Part shown: positions 1 through 12,231 of the stretch, one piece after another
How positions within the stretch are numbered: position 1 is the stretch's first letter
Layout: every line of letters begins with the position of its first letter
NCBI GenBank assembly: GCA_963678705.1
Contig: OY783219.1
Location: forward strand, 5,518,001-5,582,000
Source: Panorpa germanica
Taxonomy: Eukaryota > Arthropoda > Insecta > Mecoptera > Panorpidae
Length of the DNA stretch: 64,000 bases
Reading direction: 5' to 3'
Made by a program: the position numbers and the translations under genes
Notes under the pieces: generated by a model
The model's input: the letters and a program-made list of their open reading frames with translations, nothing else
Told to the model about the DNA's origin: nothing
The model's database searches: none

Positions 1-1054
1 CATGCAATTTAACTGATAGTCTATTCCATTCCATCCCATTCTATTCCATTCGGTTGATGTTTTGAAAGGATGATAACGATGGCGGTTGGATTGACAGAAT
101 AATATTCCGTACACACACACAGGCAGATAAATGCATATAGAGCTACCTGACATATATCTGTATATGTACATGTCTATCACAAAGTAATTACAATTAGATT
201 TATAAATTTATAATTATAAAAGCAAGTCAATCAAAAAATCGACAGATTGGCTGTTTGTTCGTGAACAACCTGATAACGTTGATGAACAGGTGGAAATTTC
301 ATTTGTGTTGCCAATTCTGTTATCAATTCCGTTGAGTTGTTTTGTTTTTTATAAATTTAATATAATTACAATATGTTTTGTTGAATTTTGTTGAAAAAAG
401 AACAACTTAAATATAAAATACAAAATCAGCAAAAATTATTACGTTAAGAACTATTACAAATTTTACAATCGGAGACCATCATTTTTTTATCAAATTTTAA
501 ATACGTTTTTGAACGTACTCTTTCCCGCTGATTCTTAACTAGATACAGCACATTAGTACCCAACAAATATTATTTAAAATCATCTCTAATTGAATGCAAA
601 TGACGTAACGACAATTTGATCGTTAAATACCCTTGCAATATATGTGCTGCATGGTTCTGTATTGGTTGTTAACATCCCCAGTCATCTTGTATTGACACCA
701 CCCCCACATATGAATCAGGTGGTGGCTGTGTGCACCGAGGGGAGTGGGATGACGGTTGCAACCCTGCATTCTGCATCGTTACGGACGGTCTAGGGTGGTT
801 TGTACACCGGACTACTGCTGCTGTTGCAGTGGTTGCCTATTGTAGGTTCTTCTATTATTATATTTGCTGTGGTTTTTGAGGAAGATGCAATTAACTGTTG
901 TCATAGGTAGACACTAACAAAGAGAGGTCAAATATTGTGTTGGGTGACAACTAGAAGACTGTTTTTGATAGAATTTGCTATTAGGTTTGTTAGTTTATTT
1001 CATCTTGATGCTTGATTATAACGTTATAATACTATATTTGTATACCGACCAAAT
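1..1054. other. Intergenic, no gene seen
   Basis: AT-rich sequence without a convincing exon on either strand. Positions about 477-540 hold a fragment of dispersed repeat family R2 (the stretch ending in the 'gtactctttcccgctgattct' theme). The region near 660-850 is less AT-rich and could be regulatory or a diverged repeat, but nothing recognisable is seen. Confidence 0.5.
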
Positions 1055-1640
1055 CGATACAAAAAAGCATATTTTCGGTCATGTTTTTTGACGACACTGT
1101 TAATATATAATTAATTCTATAATTACTACATGATAAAATAATATTTAAATAATAATTTGTGAAATTTTCATAAATAAATATCAAGAAATGAGACATTGAC
1201 AGCGAATCTCCGCTGACGTCACAAAAAGAAACTTATACCTCATTACTGGATTATCAGAATTCAAAAAACCAAAACGATTTCATTAATTGATAAGTTTCTG
1301 CAGGTAACCCTGTAGATTTCTTTTTTCTTTTCTTGATTTTCAAATTTTTTGGAGCTCTCATGAAAAAAATCAGAAACTTTGTTATTTTAAAATACGTTAA
1401 AATTAAAAAATTAAAAAACTCGACAGCGTTACCTGAGCAGTTATGTAAAGAAAGAGTGTGCAAAATTTCAAAATAATCGGTCTAGCAGATTTTGAGCTAG
1501 AGAGGCTAAAAGCTAAGCGTTTAAAAGTTTCAAAGAAGGACGAAACCAGACCAGAGAGGTGAAAACTTAAAACTCTATATCTCCGACAGTTTTACTCCAA
1601 TCGACTTCAAATTTTCACACAATAAGCTTCATATGTATGT
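1055..1640 (+). repeat. Dispersed repeat family R1, copy 1
   Basis: One of five related copies in the window (others near 8880-9530, 12335-12960, 18255-18750, 34055-34580). Shared landmarks are a 'cgaatctccgctgacgtcac' block, an internal inverted pair built on 'ctcgacagcgttacc', and a right-hand block 'ctatatctccgacagttt'. It looks like a non-autonomous element; superfamily not recognised. This copy carries several small differences in the internal inverted pair. Confidence 0.75.
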
Positions 1641-3321
1641 ACAATAATATAAATAAATATCAATGCAGATGCCCCCCCCCCCCCCATCCTATTAATATGC
1701 ACTATATTTATTAATGGAAAATTTTACGAAAGAATCACTGATATCTCGAACACAATGTACTTTAATAATTAAAATTGATGTTCTTTACAGCGTATATATA
1801 TATATATTTATATCGTTATTTAAGTTCTTTTCTTGCGGTTGCCACTAGATTTGCTCTCCAAGAGTTTCGTCGCCTGACACTACGTAAAATCTATCGCTTT
1901 CTGCTCTCTGCTTTCTCAGTGTTTTGAATTTGATGTCAAAAGCACGTGCCGCGTCAACGGAATAAGAGCTCCCTCCTCTCCTCCCCTAGCCTTCACCCCT
2001 ATTACCTCGTTCTACTATACCACCTCCATCAAAAGCGACCCCATATTATCCCAAACCTTGTGAAGTTCTACTAGATTTGTATTAGGTGAGGTTATATGTA
2101 TATATATAAACTAGGCACGCGTTACTGTGGCTCAGTCTGATATAAAATGACATGGTCATAGACAAGGATCAACCTTAGAGCATATATATACATATGGAGA
2201 GTGAATGATGGACCTGAAAGTGTGTCCAAAATGTGTGCGAGAGAGAAAGATATATGTTCCTATTTGTTCTCTATGCACATGCGTCGAAAGTGACAGTTGT
2301 CAAGTCAGAGCTGATTAGATATAATATGTGATAGTTGTTAAATATGACATTATATTGATGTAGAATAATGTAGATATGTATAAATATAAATATAACTAAA
2401 AACGTGAGTTCTGTCCACATGAGTATATGTTTTCAATGAACGGTCACTGTTTTACCGACAGACGAGCTTTGTACCAACTAAATAGAATTTCTTTACATGT
2501 TTAATATTTATTATATCTTAATAGAATAATAATATTTATTATACCTAGACAGCTGTCACTTTCGACACATGTGCATAGAGAACTTTTAGAGAAATTTTAA
2601 TTTAAAAAGACCCGCGCTAATTATTTTTTAAAAATCTTTTTTACCGAAAGTTGGTACCACTGTAGTTAATTACTATGCCAAAATCTGTGAACTAGTTTGT
2701 TTATTACCAAATTTATATAAAACAATTAAGTTTACTGCTAATTCTTATAAATAGTTGAACAAAATCAATTTCATTAAAACTAAGTGGAATATTTGACTGG
2801 GCAGCATATTTAGTCGACACGTTTCATTAAAAACTTCACCATGAAAACCATGGCTTTGACGTGGGGTGAAGAGGAGGGGAGGGGTGCTGCTTCGCTTAAC
2901 GTAGAACCTCAAGTCGTAGCAGTAGCTGTAGATCGGCTACGAGTGTCTACGAGCACATACAAAACTAGTAAGAAAAATAAATCAAGCCATACTCATAAAA
3001 TTAATTCAAATATTTTGAAATTTAAAAATGATATTTTGGAATTATTCAAAAATTACGTAGCATAGATTTTATATTTTATTAACTCGTAAATTTTGTGTCG
3101 ATGTATTGTTTTTGTTAAGTAATTTTTTAGTTTAAATGTTATATCATGAAGCTTATTAAAGATTTGTTTTTAATATAAATATTGGTGTTCAAAAATTTCA
3201 ATTCTACAAAAAGTTGATATATATTTATATATATATATATATTGCTAAGATAAGAAAAGAGAGTAATAAAGGAATAGTCTGCTAGTAAAGATTTTAATTT
3301 TAAAATTTGCTTTACCTTAAG
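1641..3321. other. Intergenic with poly-C tract and small repeats
   Basis: Holds a poly-C run near 1672-1685, a short TA tract near 1796-1808, and the partial foldback element R6 at about 2165-2600. A 74-codon plus-strand frame at 2841-3065 with a decent Kozak start and a possible GT donor near 2968 is not recognisable as a protein and is not called as a gene. Confidence 0.5.
2165..2600 (+). repeat. Foldback element R6, truncated copy
   Basis: Matches the left arm and centre of the foldback element at 32859-33366, including the 'gtgtccaaaatgtgtgcgag' block and the 'gtcgaaagtgacag' block. The inverted second arm begins ('cagctgtcactttcgac' near 2550) and then stops near 2583, so the right end appears lost. 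Confidence 0.65.
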
Positions 3322-3699
3322 ATGTACTGGCTGATAGGACGTAAGTCACAACTGAGCACTGAAAACAAACTCCTGCTTTACAAATCCATACTTAAACCGG
3401 TATGGTCATATGGTATTCAACTATGAGGTACTGCATCTACCTCTAATATTGAAATAATACAAAGATTTCAATCTAAAATGCAAAGGATTGTCACGAATGC
3501 ACCATGGTTTGTACATAATAACATAATACATCGGGATCTAGATATACCCACAGTTAATGAAGAAATAGTGCTTAGAACCAAAGCATACAAAGAGATAATA
3601 TTTGAACATCCAAACAATTTGGCCAGCTGTCTAATGTCCAATAATTAGGTAGTACGCAGACTAAAAAGGAAAGTACCTCAGGACCTATTAACCAACTAA
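3322..3699 (+). pseudogene. Jockey-like non-LTR retrotransposon reverse transcriptase fragment
   Basis: Translation from 3322 gives the post-catalytic segment of a jockey-clade reverse transcriptase: 'KLLLYKSILKPVWSYGIQL', then 'IEIIQRF', 'APWFV', 'HRDL', and finally 'RRLKRKVPQDLL'. These phrases in this order are characteristic of insect jockey-type elements. The frame is broken: a TGA stands where the family has Trp after GIQL, and a TAG follows 'SCLMSNN'. Only the last roughly 120 residues remain; the catalytic palm is absent, so this is a dead 5'-truncated copy. Confidence 0.8.
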
Positions 3700-3979
3700 T
3701 CAGAATCTAGGATCTATTAAAATTGAGTGATTAGTCGATGGGCACATCCCGCGCAAGACACTTTATTTACATACCTATCACTGAATGTCCTCTAAGCAGG
3801 ACAGATATAACCTTAAGATAACCTCGCAGGGGGATCGATAGCTGCTAGTATCTTTTTATAATATACTTACATTTTCTATGATTTTTCTTCAGGTAAATCA
3901 AATTATAAAATTACACTCTCTACTGGTACACTATTGCTTTATTAGGTCCCCATGTTATAAAATACAAATGAGAAAAAAC

Positions 3980-3983
<4 letters not shown>

Positions 3984-4052
<69 letters not shown>
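3984..4052. repeat. (TA)n microsatellite
   Basis: Uninterrupted alternating TA over about 70 bases. The apparent Tyr-Ile peptide read from it is an artefact of the repeat. Confidence 0.95.
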
Positions 4053-4058
<6 letters not shown>

Positions 4059-4794
4059 AAATCGTTCTATTGCATTGCTGTTAATCTTTTCGCAGATTAC
4101 ATTATTGCATAAATATATTTTGAAAACTTAAATCTATTAGATATCAAAAATAGCCCAGTCAAACTTAACACTCCATTAATAAAAGCTTCATTAATTTAGT
4201 TCCAACTTTTAATAAATTCTTCTAATTTTGGTTGGACTATATATTGAATCAACCAGCTTGGAGTGGTAATTTTTCAAACGCCAAATGCAGACGTCTTGCT
4301 GCAGACTGAGCACTCTTGTTCCTATCTCGGCATGTCCCCTTTCCCTCACTTTATTCCACCCTCCTCAACTCCTTCAGAATCTGACAACCCGTTCAAAGCT
4401 CTCCCACATCCTACCTCACTCCCTTCCGCCCCTGTAGTTCGCACCAGTTGTGAGTTAAAAGGCCTTCACTTATGAAAGGTGCTCCTTCCTTTATATCATG
4501 TAGTACCGCTGTTATTCTTGCACTAGGTTTTTTAATATACCGCTGTGTTAGTGTATTGGTTCGTATCGATATGGATGATGGAGACTCCTTCTAAATTTCT
4601 GACGACGTCTGGAAATGAACGCTGATATGAGTATGTCCATTAAATGAAGTTCAGAGAAATCAGAAATAATATAAAAAATATAAGTATTGAAAATTATTTA
4701 ATTAGCAGAAATGTGGGGGGGAACGTCTCGTGTTGAGAATTTGTGACCTTTTGAAGCCTGTTGTGAGCCTTTAAAATTATTGAGGTTAAGGTTA

Positions 4795-5150
4795 AAATGA
4801 AATTATTTTTTTTCAACTTTTGAATATGTTTTTAAACGTACTTTTTCCCGCTGATTCCAAATCTGAAAACCATTTTAAAATATTTCCATTATTTAACCCT
4901 TAAAAGGCTTATATCTCGAAAACCGGAAGTGCCACCAAAAAATAAATTGCAGATATGAAATCAGCATTAATTTATACGTTAAAAACTATTATAAATTTTA
5001 CAATCAGAGACCATCAATTTTTTATCAAATTTTAAAAGTAAAATTTAAGAAAAAAAAAATAAAATTAAAATATTTTATTCTCAACTTTTAAAAATGTTTT
5101 TGAACGTACTTTTTCCCGCTGATTCTAAATCTGAAAACCATTTTAATATC
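4795..5150 (+). repeat. Dispersed repeat family R2, two partial copies in tandem
   Basis: Two overlapping copies of R2, recognisable by 'tttttcccgctgattc', 'ctgaaaaccattttaa', 'cttatatctcgaaaaccgga' and 'agagaccatcaattttttat'. Further copies lie at 11535-11780, 36160-36440 (opposite orientation) and 43640-44110. Confidence 0.75.
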
Positions 5151-6214
5151 CATAATGGTATTACTATGTTTGAAACACAGGTTTCAGTATCGTTTTACAA
5201 ATCATTAGTTTGCTGCTATTGGATAAATGCGATAATCTCAAACGTAAAATTCTTTTTTTCAATTTTTCCAAAATGTAAAAAGTACAATTCTTTTTATACA
5301 CTTGTAACATTATAATATACGATGATGTTATTATTTTAAATAATTAATTGAACAACATCATGGTGCTTGTACAGATAGAGGGGTACGAGGGGATACACCC
5401 GATATCGATACAAGAATATATCAGTGCCGAACCAATATCATTAAAATAAATATTATTGATTGATGTTTGGCCAGAAAGCGAACAAACAATTTTAATTAAT
5501 AACATTGCGTTTGACATTCTGAACGACATGCGGGTTGAACAGCTCCGGTACAGAACAATAACAACGCCGACGCCAGCGTCGATGTTGTGAGGCACCGGCA
5601 TCGGCGTCAGCATCGGTAGGGGGTCCTGGAATTATTATTAACAATATTCATATACGAGTATGCACAGGTTAGTTGAAAATAGAAAAACCATAAATTAAAA
5701 TCACTGTTTTGAAATTGATAAAGTTGACACATCAAATATCCAAATCGCAATATTATAGAAGTTATTAACAATTGAAATAGTCCTTTAATAATTAAAGGGG
5801 TAAAAATTTACAAAATATGACTTCTCCGTTGTCATTTGTCATCCTTTACAATCACTGTTAAACAAGAGAAGTGCAAAAGAGATGCAGAATTAAATGTCAC
5901 AGCTATAGCAGCTGTTGCTTCGACCCATAATGTTTCAATATAATGTCGTGATATAAAACAAAAAATAAATAACATTATTTATTATATACAAACGTGTTTG
6001 TGACGTCATCAACTATTAGTATAAGAACTGGAATATGACAAAGTAAAGGAAAATTCAAACTGTAAATAGATATATATCCGTCAATTTTTAGATATTTAAT
6101 AAAATAAGAACGCCAACATATACTTATTAACCTATATTTCAATAAAGAATTAAAAAGTCGAACTATATAAATTGAGTTTTCAACCTAGTTTCAAGTTTAT
6201 TAGAGAACTAGAAC

Positions 6215-6475
6215 TAGAAAATATAGCAATATTCATTTTCAAAACTTATTTTTGCGGTTCCAACTCATTAAAAGTCAGTGGAAGAAAGCTTAAAATGTAG
6301 ATACGTTATTCATCTAACTAATTGCAGCTTTAGATTTTGATCCGCGTTTATAGTTACTTACATAAAACGATTTAAACATAAAAAAACATGGTTTTTTTGA
6401 TAATATTTAACCTGCTGTATAGTATCGCCATTTATATTTCGCGAATCAAATAATGGCCAAGTATCGGTTCACCTT
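6215..6475 (+). repeat. Dispersed repeat family R4, solo arm
   Basis: About 260 bp matching 17128-17385 and both arms of the inverted pair at 40780-41325. Landmarks are 'gcggttccaactcattaaaa' and 'cctgctgtatagtatcgcc'. Confidence 0.8.
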
Positions 6476-8879
6476 AAATTGTTTATAAGCAAACATAATC
6501 ATAAACTAGCGGTAGTGGTGTAGCGCGCATATATGAGGCCACAACACCATAAATACTGTCAATAATGTAGGAGGTTATCGATGATAGGATCAGAGATAGA
6601 CCGACGTTAAAAGAAAATGAATTAAATTAATAATCGAACACAAATAAACTATGAGTATACTTTTTTTAATGTAGTCCAACATTGTTTTTGTTCTGCCTTT
6701 TCCCATCTCTACATCCGTGCTACGCTTCTACGGGTGCTACGGTGCTACGAACTCTACAGCACTCAATGGCTGTGATCGAGAGGTTTGCTGCTGGTGACTT
6801 ACTCAATAGAGAACTATAACTGAACCCTGTTGGTAGCGTCGGTGCTAGTGTCATGTCAGCTACAAAGAATTGTACCCCAGGGGTAAAACTGACTTCACTA
6901 GGGCACAAGAGTCAAAGAGAGGTAACTCCCACCCCATCATCGCAACTAGGGGAGGCTTACTGTGTTCAGTTTATATTTTGGGTCATCATTTTCTATGTTA
7001 GAACATAATTTATTTCTTGTAAATATCATTCAAGTATATTTGAAGAAGTATTTAATTTTTTTGTAAGAAATTTTTTAACATTTTGATATATATATATTTA
7101 TTCATATAGCATTCTTTGATACAGCTTCACTGTAACAGAAGTCATTTTGTGTTAATTCTGACGTGCAATGTTTTAACATGAGGACCAATATTGATAAAGG
7201 AATAGTGTGTCAGTAGAGAGTTTAATTTTATAATTTGTTTTACTAGAAGATGAACTCACATAGGGTGTGTCGAAAGCTGCTAATAATAAAGTCAAGTTTT
7301 CTATGATAGAAGGGTTGTTTAATTCAACATATTCCTAGTAATTACATGGCGATTCTAAATCCTCACCTAGAATTGTTTTATATGTATTATTATATATTAT
7401 GTCTATTATATACAGGGTGTTCCAAAATTCAACGATAAGCGGGCACCGGAGGGAGGTCCTGCTCATGACTACACGAGAAATAAAGAAAAAAAAAAAAATC
7501 TTTCGAAAATCGAAACACCTTAAGATATTTTTAACTACGATGACCACAATTTTTCAAATATTTCTGATTTTTTTTTGTATCGGCAACCTAAATAGCACTG
7601 CTATCCACCACAACCATTAAAAATCCCAGAATGCTAATAGTATTTACACAAAAATTAATCCAAATTATTTTTTTCCTAAGTTTTTTAAAGATTTTTACTT
7701 TTTAGTCCCCTTTAACTAACTCATCGTGGTGTAAAAGAAAAGTATGAACACTACTATGCCAAGTTTTTTTAAAAATTGGCGCAACTCTTCAGGATTCCAA
7801 AATAGTATAATACTCCAGTAAAAAAAATTATGCATACTATTTCTAAAGGAGAACCATATTTCATAAATTGTTCTTGTTGATAGTTATCACTTTTACAATA
7901 CCCAAAAGAGGTTTTTTATTGTTGAATGAATTAAAAAAAAAAGGTACAAACGATTTTTCATTTATTATTCATCAAATTTATTACATTACAGTAAATGTTC
8001 AAATTATTTCCCACTGGCATTAATAACTTTAACTTCAGATGGGTCCGTGGATAAAGTAATAACACTAATATCTCGAAAACAATGACACTCGGCATAGTAG
8101 TGTACCGGCCTATAATACTAATAAGGCCTACTATTAAATTATTTTCAAGATTGACATCGATGAAGCTATCGGAGAGTCTCCACAACATTTTTCTTCAGTA
8201 TCAGTTAGTAGGTGAAATATGTTATACCAGTAGAAACGCTAAAAAAATATTAATTCAAAGTACACACAAACACTGGCACTGCGTAACCCGTAAAGCTTTA
8301 AATCTACAAAGAAATCCTTTCTCCATCAGGCGCCCTTCCCCCCCTCCCCTCTACCCAATCCTCCCATCGAATATTCCGACCATACCCCCACCACTTTTCC
8401 ATATCCATACGAGTTGTAATATGTAGAGAGCACTAGTAGCGCCTCTAGCGGCTGTCACCTGCAGCTTCCAATTTGTTTCTCTCAATAATATGAAGCATCA
8501 AACGCACACACCGGTACCGGCACCGGTTTACGGTTTACGGTTACGGTTCTTGCATGGTTCTACGCCTCCGTAACAGTGCTACGTTCTCAGAAAGCTCTAA
8601 GCTTTAAGCTACGTGTAATACAACCTATACAACTTGGTATAATCACATTCAAAAGTATTTTTAAAATTAATTATGTTTCTAGTACTATATAAAATAAAAT
8701 ATTTCTATTTATAGAATGTTTATTTTTTTTTATTTAATTTATTTAACGTCGGCCTATTTCCGATGCTGAGTCCTATCACCGACGGTTATAGAATGTTTAA
8801 TATAGTACAAATTACGAGAGTTTGCTAGTGACTCATGCTTAATTTAATTTTTGAATTGGTCAAGTTCGTGGGTTAAGGG
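6476..8879. other. Intergenic, no gene supported
   Basis: Contains an 'acagggtgttccaaaattc' motif at about 7413, resembling the ends of several short insect transposons, a GC-richer patch near 6700-6960 with an unrecognised 62-codon minus frame, and a short R8-type end near 8795-8830 ('atagtacaaattacgagagt'). None of the small frames shows domains or convincing splice structure. Confidence 0.45.
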
Positions 8880-9530
8880 CTAAACGATCAAAAAGCATAT
8901 TTTCGGTAATGTTTTTTGAGGACACAGTTAATATATAATTATTTCTATAATTACTACATGATAAAATAACATTTAAAGAATACTTTGTAAAATTTTCATA
9001 AATAAATATCAAGAAATGAGGCATTGACAGCGAATCTCCGCAGACGTCACAAAAGAAAGTAACATTGTGGTACCACTCATAACTAATCACTGGATTATCT
9101 GAAATCGAAAAACCAAAATGATTTCATTAGTTGATAAGTTTCTGCAGGTAACGCTGTCGAGTTTTTTTTATATCATTGATTTTTCAATTTTTTACAGCAC
9201 TTCAAAGTCAAAATACCAATTCTTCATGAAGAAAATCAGAAACTTTGTTATTTTAAAATACGTTAAAATTAAAGAAAGACAAAAAACTCGACAGCGTTAC
9301 CTCGGCATTTATGTAAAGAAAAAGTGTGCGAAATTTCAAAAGGATCGGTGCACTAGATTTTGAGCTAAAGAGGGCACCGTCTCTGAAAAAGCTAAGTGTG
9401 AAAAATACGCGTTTAACAGTTGCAAAGAAAGACGAAACCAGACCAGAAAGGTGAAGATTTAAAACTCTATATCTCCGACAGTTTTACTCCAATCGACTTC
9501 AAATTTTCACACAATAAACTTAATATGTTC
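8880..9530 (+). repeat. Dispersed repeat family R1, copy 2
   Basis: The most complete plus-oriented R1 copy. Its complementary strand carries an open frame (8860-9090) whose middle part reads 'FLIFIYENFTKYS', also present in the copies at 12723-12983 and 18187-18393. Whether that frame was ever coding is unclear. Confidence 0.75.
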
Positions 9531-10079
9531 TACATTAATAATAAATAAATTAAAAAAGTTGAAACTTTACCCCTCCCCCTCTTAATAAAAAAAGAAATAC
9601 AACCAATCTACAAACGTACTCGTATTTATAAATTAAAAATTATGTATTACAAATGTTTATAAATGTATATATTGTTTCTAGTGCTAATAAGTATTTTGCA
9701 CGGTAGGTACATTTGTTTGAGCCTACTATTAGCATTAGACAGATATTGCATTCTCTCACAGCATCAATACGATTTTCTGTAAAGATTTAAATTTACTTTC
9801 AAAATATCAAACGTACTAATAGCGTTCTGAATGCATTTTAATAGCGAATATTAAAAGTACGACACGTGTTCACCAGATGTCACTCTCATACACCCCCTTT
9901 CCCCCCCCCCCAACTTCACCATACTTCTAAAACCACCCTTTTCTCCTGATGACTGCCTCGCCAAGCATTGAATGCCAACTGAGTGCTGAGATTCTCGTAT
10001 TTTCGGTCGCGACGAGATGAAAACTATTGAATTCTTGTAACGGTATGCGTTCACAAGTCCGCACTGCTCGCATTGGATG

Positions 10080-10400
10080 TAGTGTATGACACGCGGAAGA
10101 GAACAGAAAAGAATGGATAAAATTCATAAGTTCAAATATAATACAAGAGGATTTAGGAGAGATAGATACTGGAATACATACGAGAAAAAGAGACGAAGAG
10201 GAATGCTGTAGATACTGAGAAAATAGAGAGGAAAGAATGTGTAAAGTGTGCTGGAAAGAAATAGAACCGCTGGAGCACATGTAAGAAAAAGTAAAAGGTG
10301 AAAAGAAGATTTTGCAGTTATTAAAGGGAAAAGGTGGATGGCGGAGATAGAGAGAAGGAGCGATGAAAGAGAAACAGGAGGAAGAGTAGCAGGAAGAGAG
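10080..10400 (+). pseudogene. Degenerate non-LTR retrotransposon 3' end (tentative)
   Basis: Plus-strand reading contains 'MCKVCWKEIEPLEHM', resembling the Cys-x2-Cys...His cluster that follows the reverse transcriptase in many insect non-LTR elements. In-frame stops lie on both sides and the rest is purine-rich low-complexity sequence similar in style to 19660-20260 and 28050-28520. The call rests on one short motif. Confidence 0.35.
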
Positions 10401-10534
10401 AATCAATAGCGATTTAAATTTATCTCTTTTGTTTGCATTTTTTTTTTCTTTTGGAAGTATTGCGAATGGATAGATATTATAATATAATTAAGCACAAGCA
10501 TATGTAATTTAATGATTTAAGGCGGAAGAATGTA

Positions 10535-11030
10535 GTGTCTAAAGCCTCCTTCTCACTCACTGTTTTGATATTTAATTTACTATTTTTATTTAATATTGTA
10601 ATCTAGATTTCAGGTTTTCGTTTAAGCATTCCTTTTCACATTTGTGTTTTAATTTAAGTTTAGTTAATTTAGTTGGTGCGCATGCATCGTTAGTAATATA
10701 AATTTTACCAGTTCGACAAAATTGTATGTGAAATAAATAAAATTGCTATTTTTAATAACAATTAGTAATAGAAATTGTTTTCACTTCTATATTTTTCAAA
10801 AACTGACATTAAACTTCTTTTAAAAGTAAATCCTACTGCATTTTGACAGATTACCACATTTTGGAGGTTATAATATAATATAGTTTTTCTTAATTTAATA
10901 TTTTTAATTTAAAACATTAATAAAACATAAATTTAATTAAAAATGGTACTGTGAATGACTATGCGTATTACAACATGCTATTTAAATTTAATACAAAATT
11001 AAATTAAAGTAGTGAGTAGGAATGATATTT
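10535..11030 (+). mobile_element. MITE family R7, diverged copy
   Basis: Nearly full-length inverted copy of the element at 26536-27028. Shared internal blocks include 'tctagatttcaggttttcgt' and 'gcattccttttcacatttgt'. Its ends ('cactcactgttttgat' and 'gtgagtaggaatgat') are diverged forms of the terminal inverted repeats seen intact in the other copy. Confidence 0.75.
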
Positions 11031-11534
11031 GATGCAAAACATTAAATTAAAAATAATAATTTGTAAAGCCAATGCGTTTGATACAAGCAGCGCGGACCAG
11101 TGAACGCTTGTCTTTGCAGGTATCTCTAATACCGACAAGGAGTCTTTGCTTCACTATTGTTTCTTCAATACTGACGCTTATTCTTTCGTTCTTCATTCGT
11201 CTGGTGCCATGTGTTACTCTGGTTGCCTGCTGAATTTCGTGCAGGCTCATTCTTTATTGATTCGCTATTTCACTAGTAATTGCCGTTGCATCTGTTACCG
11301 AATTGTTTATGAATTAGAACGCCATCTGTGCTGTACGAGTATACACGACTCTCATATCATATTATATATTTGATATTTTGATTTCGTATCATCTGAATAA
11401 AATGCTGCAGCATTTAGTAAATTTTATTGGACCTTGTGTGACAGTAAAGGCATTTACTTTTATTTGCTGAACAGTGAACACCCAAGACTTACTTAATTAA
11501 TTAGGATTATTAGGATTAGCCATACAACAGAAAT

Positions 11535-11780
11535 AATTAAACGTACTTTTTCCCGCTGATTCCAAATCTGAAAACCATTTTAAAATATTTCCATTATTTA
11601 GCCCTTGAAACGCTAATATCTCGAAAACCGGAAGTGCCACCAAAAAATAAATTGCAGATTTGAAATCAGCATAAAATTTCACGATAAGAACCGTTATAGA
11701 TTTTACAATCGTAGGCCATCAATTTTTTATCAAATTTTAAAGGTAAAACCCTAAAAATAAAAATATAATGCAACGTTCTG
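11535..11780 (+). repeat. Dispersed repeat family R2
   Basis: About 245 bp R2 copy with the blocks 'cgtactttttcccgctgatt' and 'aatatctcgaaaaccggaag'. The reverse strand has an open frame (part of 11497-11682) shared with other R2 copies. Confidence 0.75.
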
Positions 11781-12100
11781 TCAAAGTTTCAAGTCAATCG
11801 ACCGACTACTTTTCGAGTTTTGCCAGCACAGACATAGGCAGGGCGAATTTTTATTTATAAAGAAGAAGATTATGACAGTTTTAACTTTACCCTGTAAAAA
11901 GAAATATGAATTTCAATATTTTTTACTCATTTTATTTAAATATAATTACACAAAGTTTTACACATTATTTTGTGCCTTAGTTCTAGAAATTGATGCAAAT
12001 CACTAAATTAAAAAAACTACAAATAAAAATTTATTTAATTTTTTTAAGGAAATCAACGGAATTCGTTGATATTATTAGGGTGGGGAATCAGAGGGGTTGA

Positions 12101-12231
12101 TTAGTAACTTCCAGGGGGACATGCCTTAAGGGTGCACGCAGCGAATTGTCCATTGGCCATGCAGGTGCAGTCGTTGCACTGATATTTAAAATGTGAACCA
12201 GGGACACATGTAAAGCCGGGGGTGTTCACCT
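12101..12231 (-). CDS. Alternative terminal exon a of pacifastin gene (P1 Leu)
   Basis: Complete six-cysteine pacifastin domain in one exon, with acceptor 'tttcag' at phase 1 and stop TAA at 12103-12101. The reactive loop reads ACTLKAC, the same short motif as the locust inhibitor PMP-C, whose P1 Leu favours chymotrypsin-like proteases. It is the more distal of two interchangeable last exons; the other is at 13186-13310. Confidence 0.8.

Larger units (their letters stand above)
3700..6214. other. Intergenic, repeats and TA microsatellite
   Basis: Contains a long (TA)n tract at about 3984-4052 and two R2 repeat copies within 4795-5150. A GC-richer stretch at 5520-5620 with an 89-codon minus frame has no recognisable protein features. 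No host gene is supported. Confidence 0.5.
9531..12100. other. Intergenic with degenerate retroelement and MITE
   Basis: No host gene supported. A poly-C run sits at about 9898-9911, a degenerate retroelement tail at 10080-10400, MITE R7 at 10535-11030 and an R2 copy at 11535-11780. A GC-richer segment at 11060-11340 is open in both directions but not recognised. Confidence 0.45.

Noticed and set aside
2841-3065. Plus-strand 74-codon frame with good start context
   Set aside because: No recognisable domain and no convincing downstream exon; the second half is ordinary Lys/Asn-rich AT sequence. It could be a first exon but nothing confirms it.
3878-4060. Open frame ending in repeated Tyr-Ile
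   Set aside because: Product of the TA microsatellite.
5344-5613. Minus-strand 89-codon frame
   Set aside because: No motif, no homology recognised, no splice context; likely chance in a GC-richer patch.
6720-6908. Minus-strand 62-codon frame in a GC-richer patch
   Set aside because: Composition is coding-like, but I recognise no family and found no flanking exons.
9927-10406. Long minus-strand frame of 159 codons
   Set aside because: Antisense of purine-rich low-complexity repeat; Ser/Phe/Leu-rich without domain structure.
11047-11373. Overlapping open frames on both strands
   Set aside because: Neither translation is recognisable; no splice partners identified.
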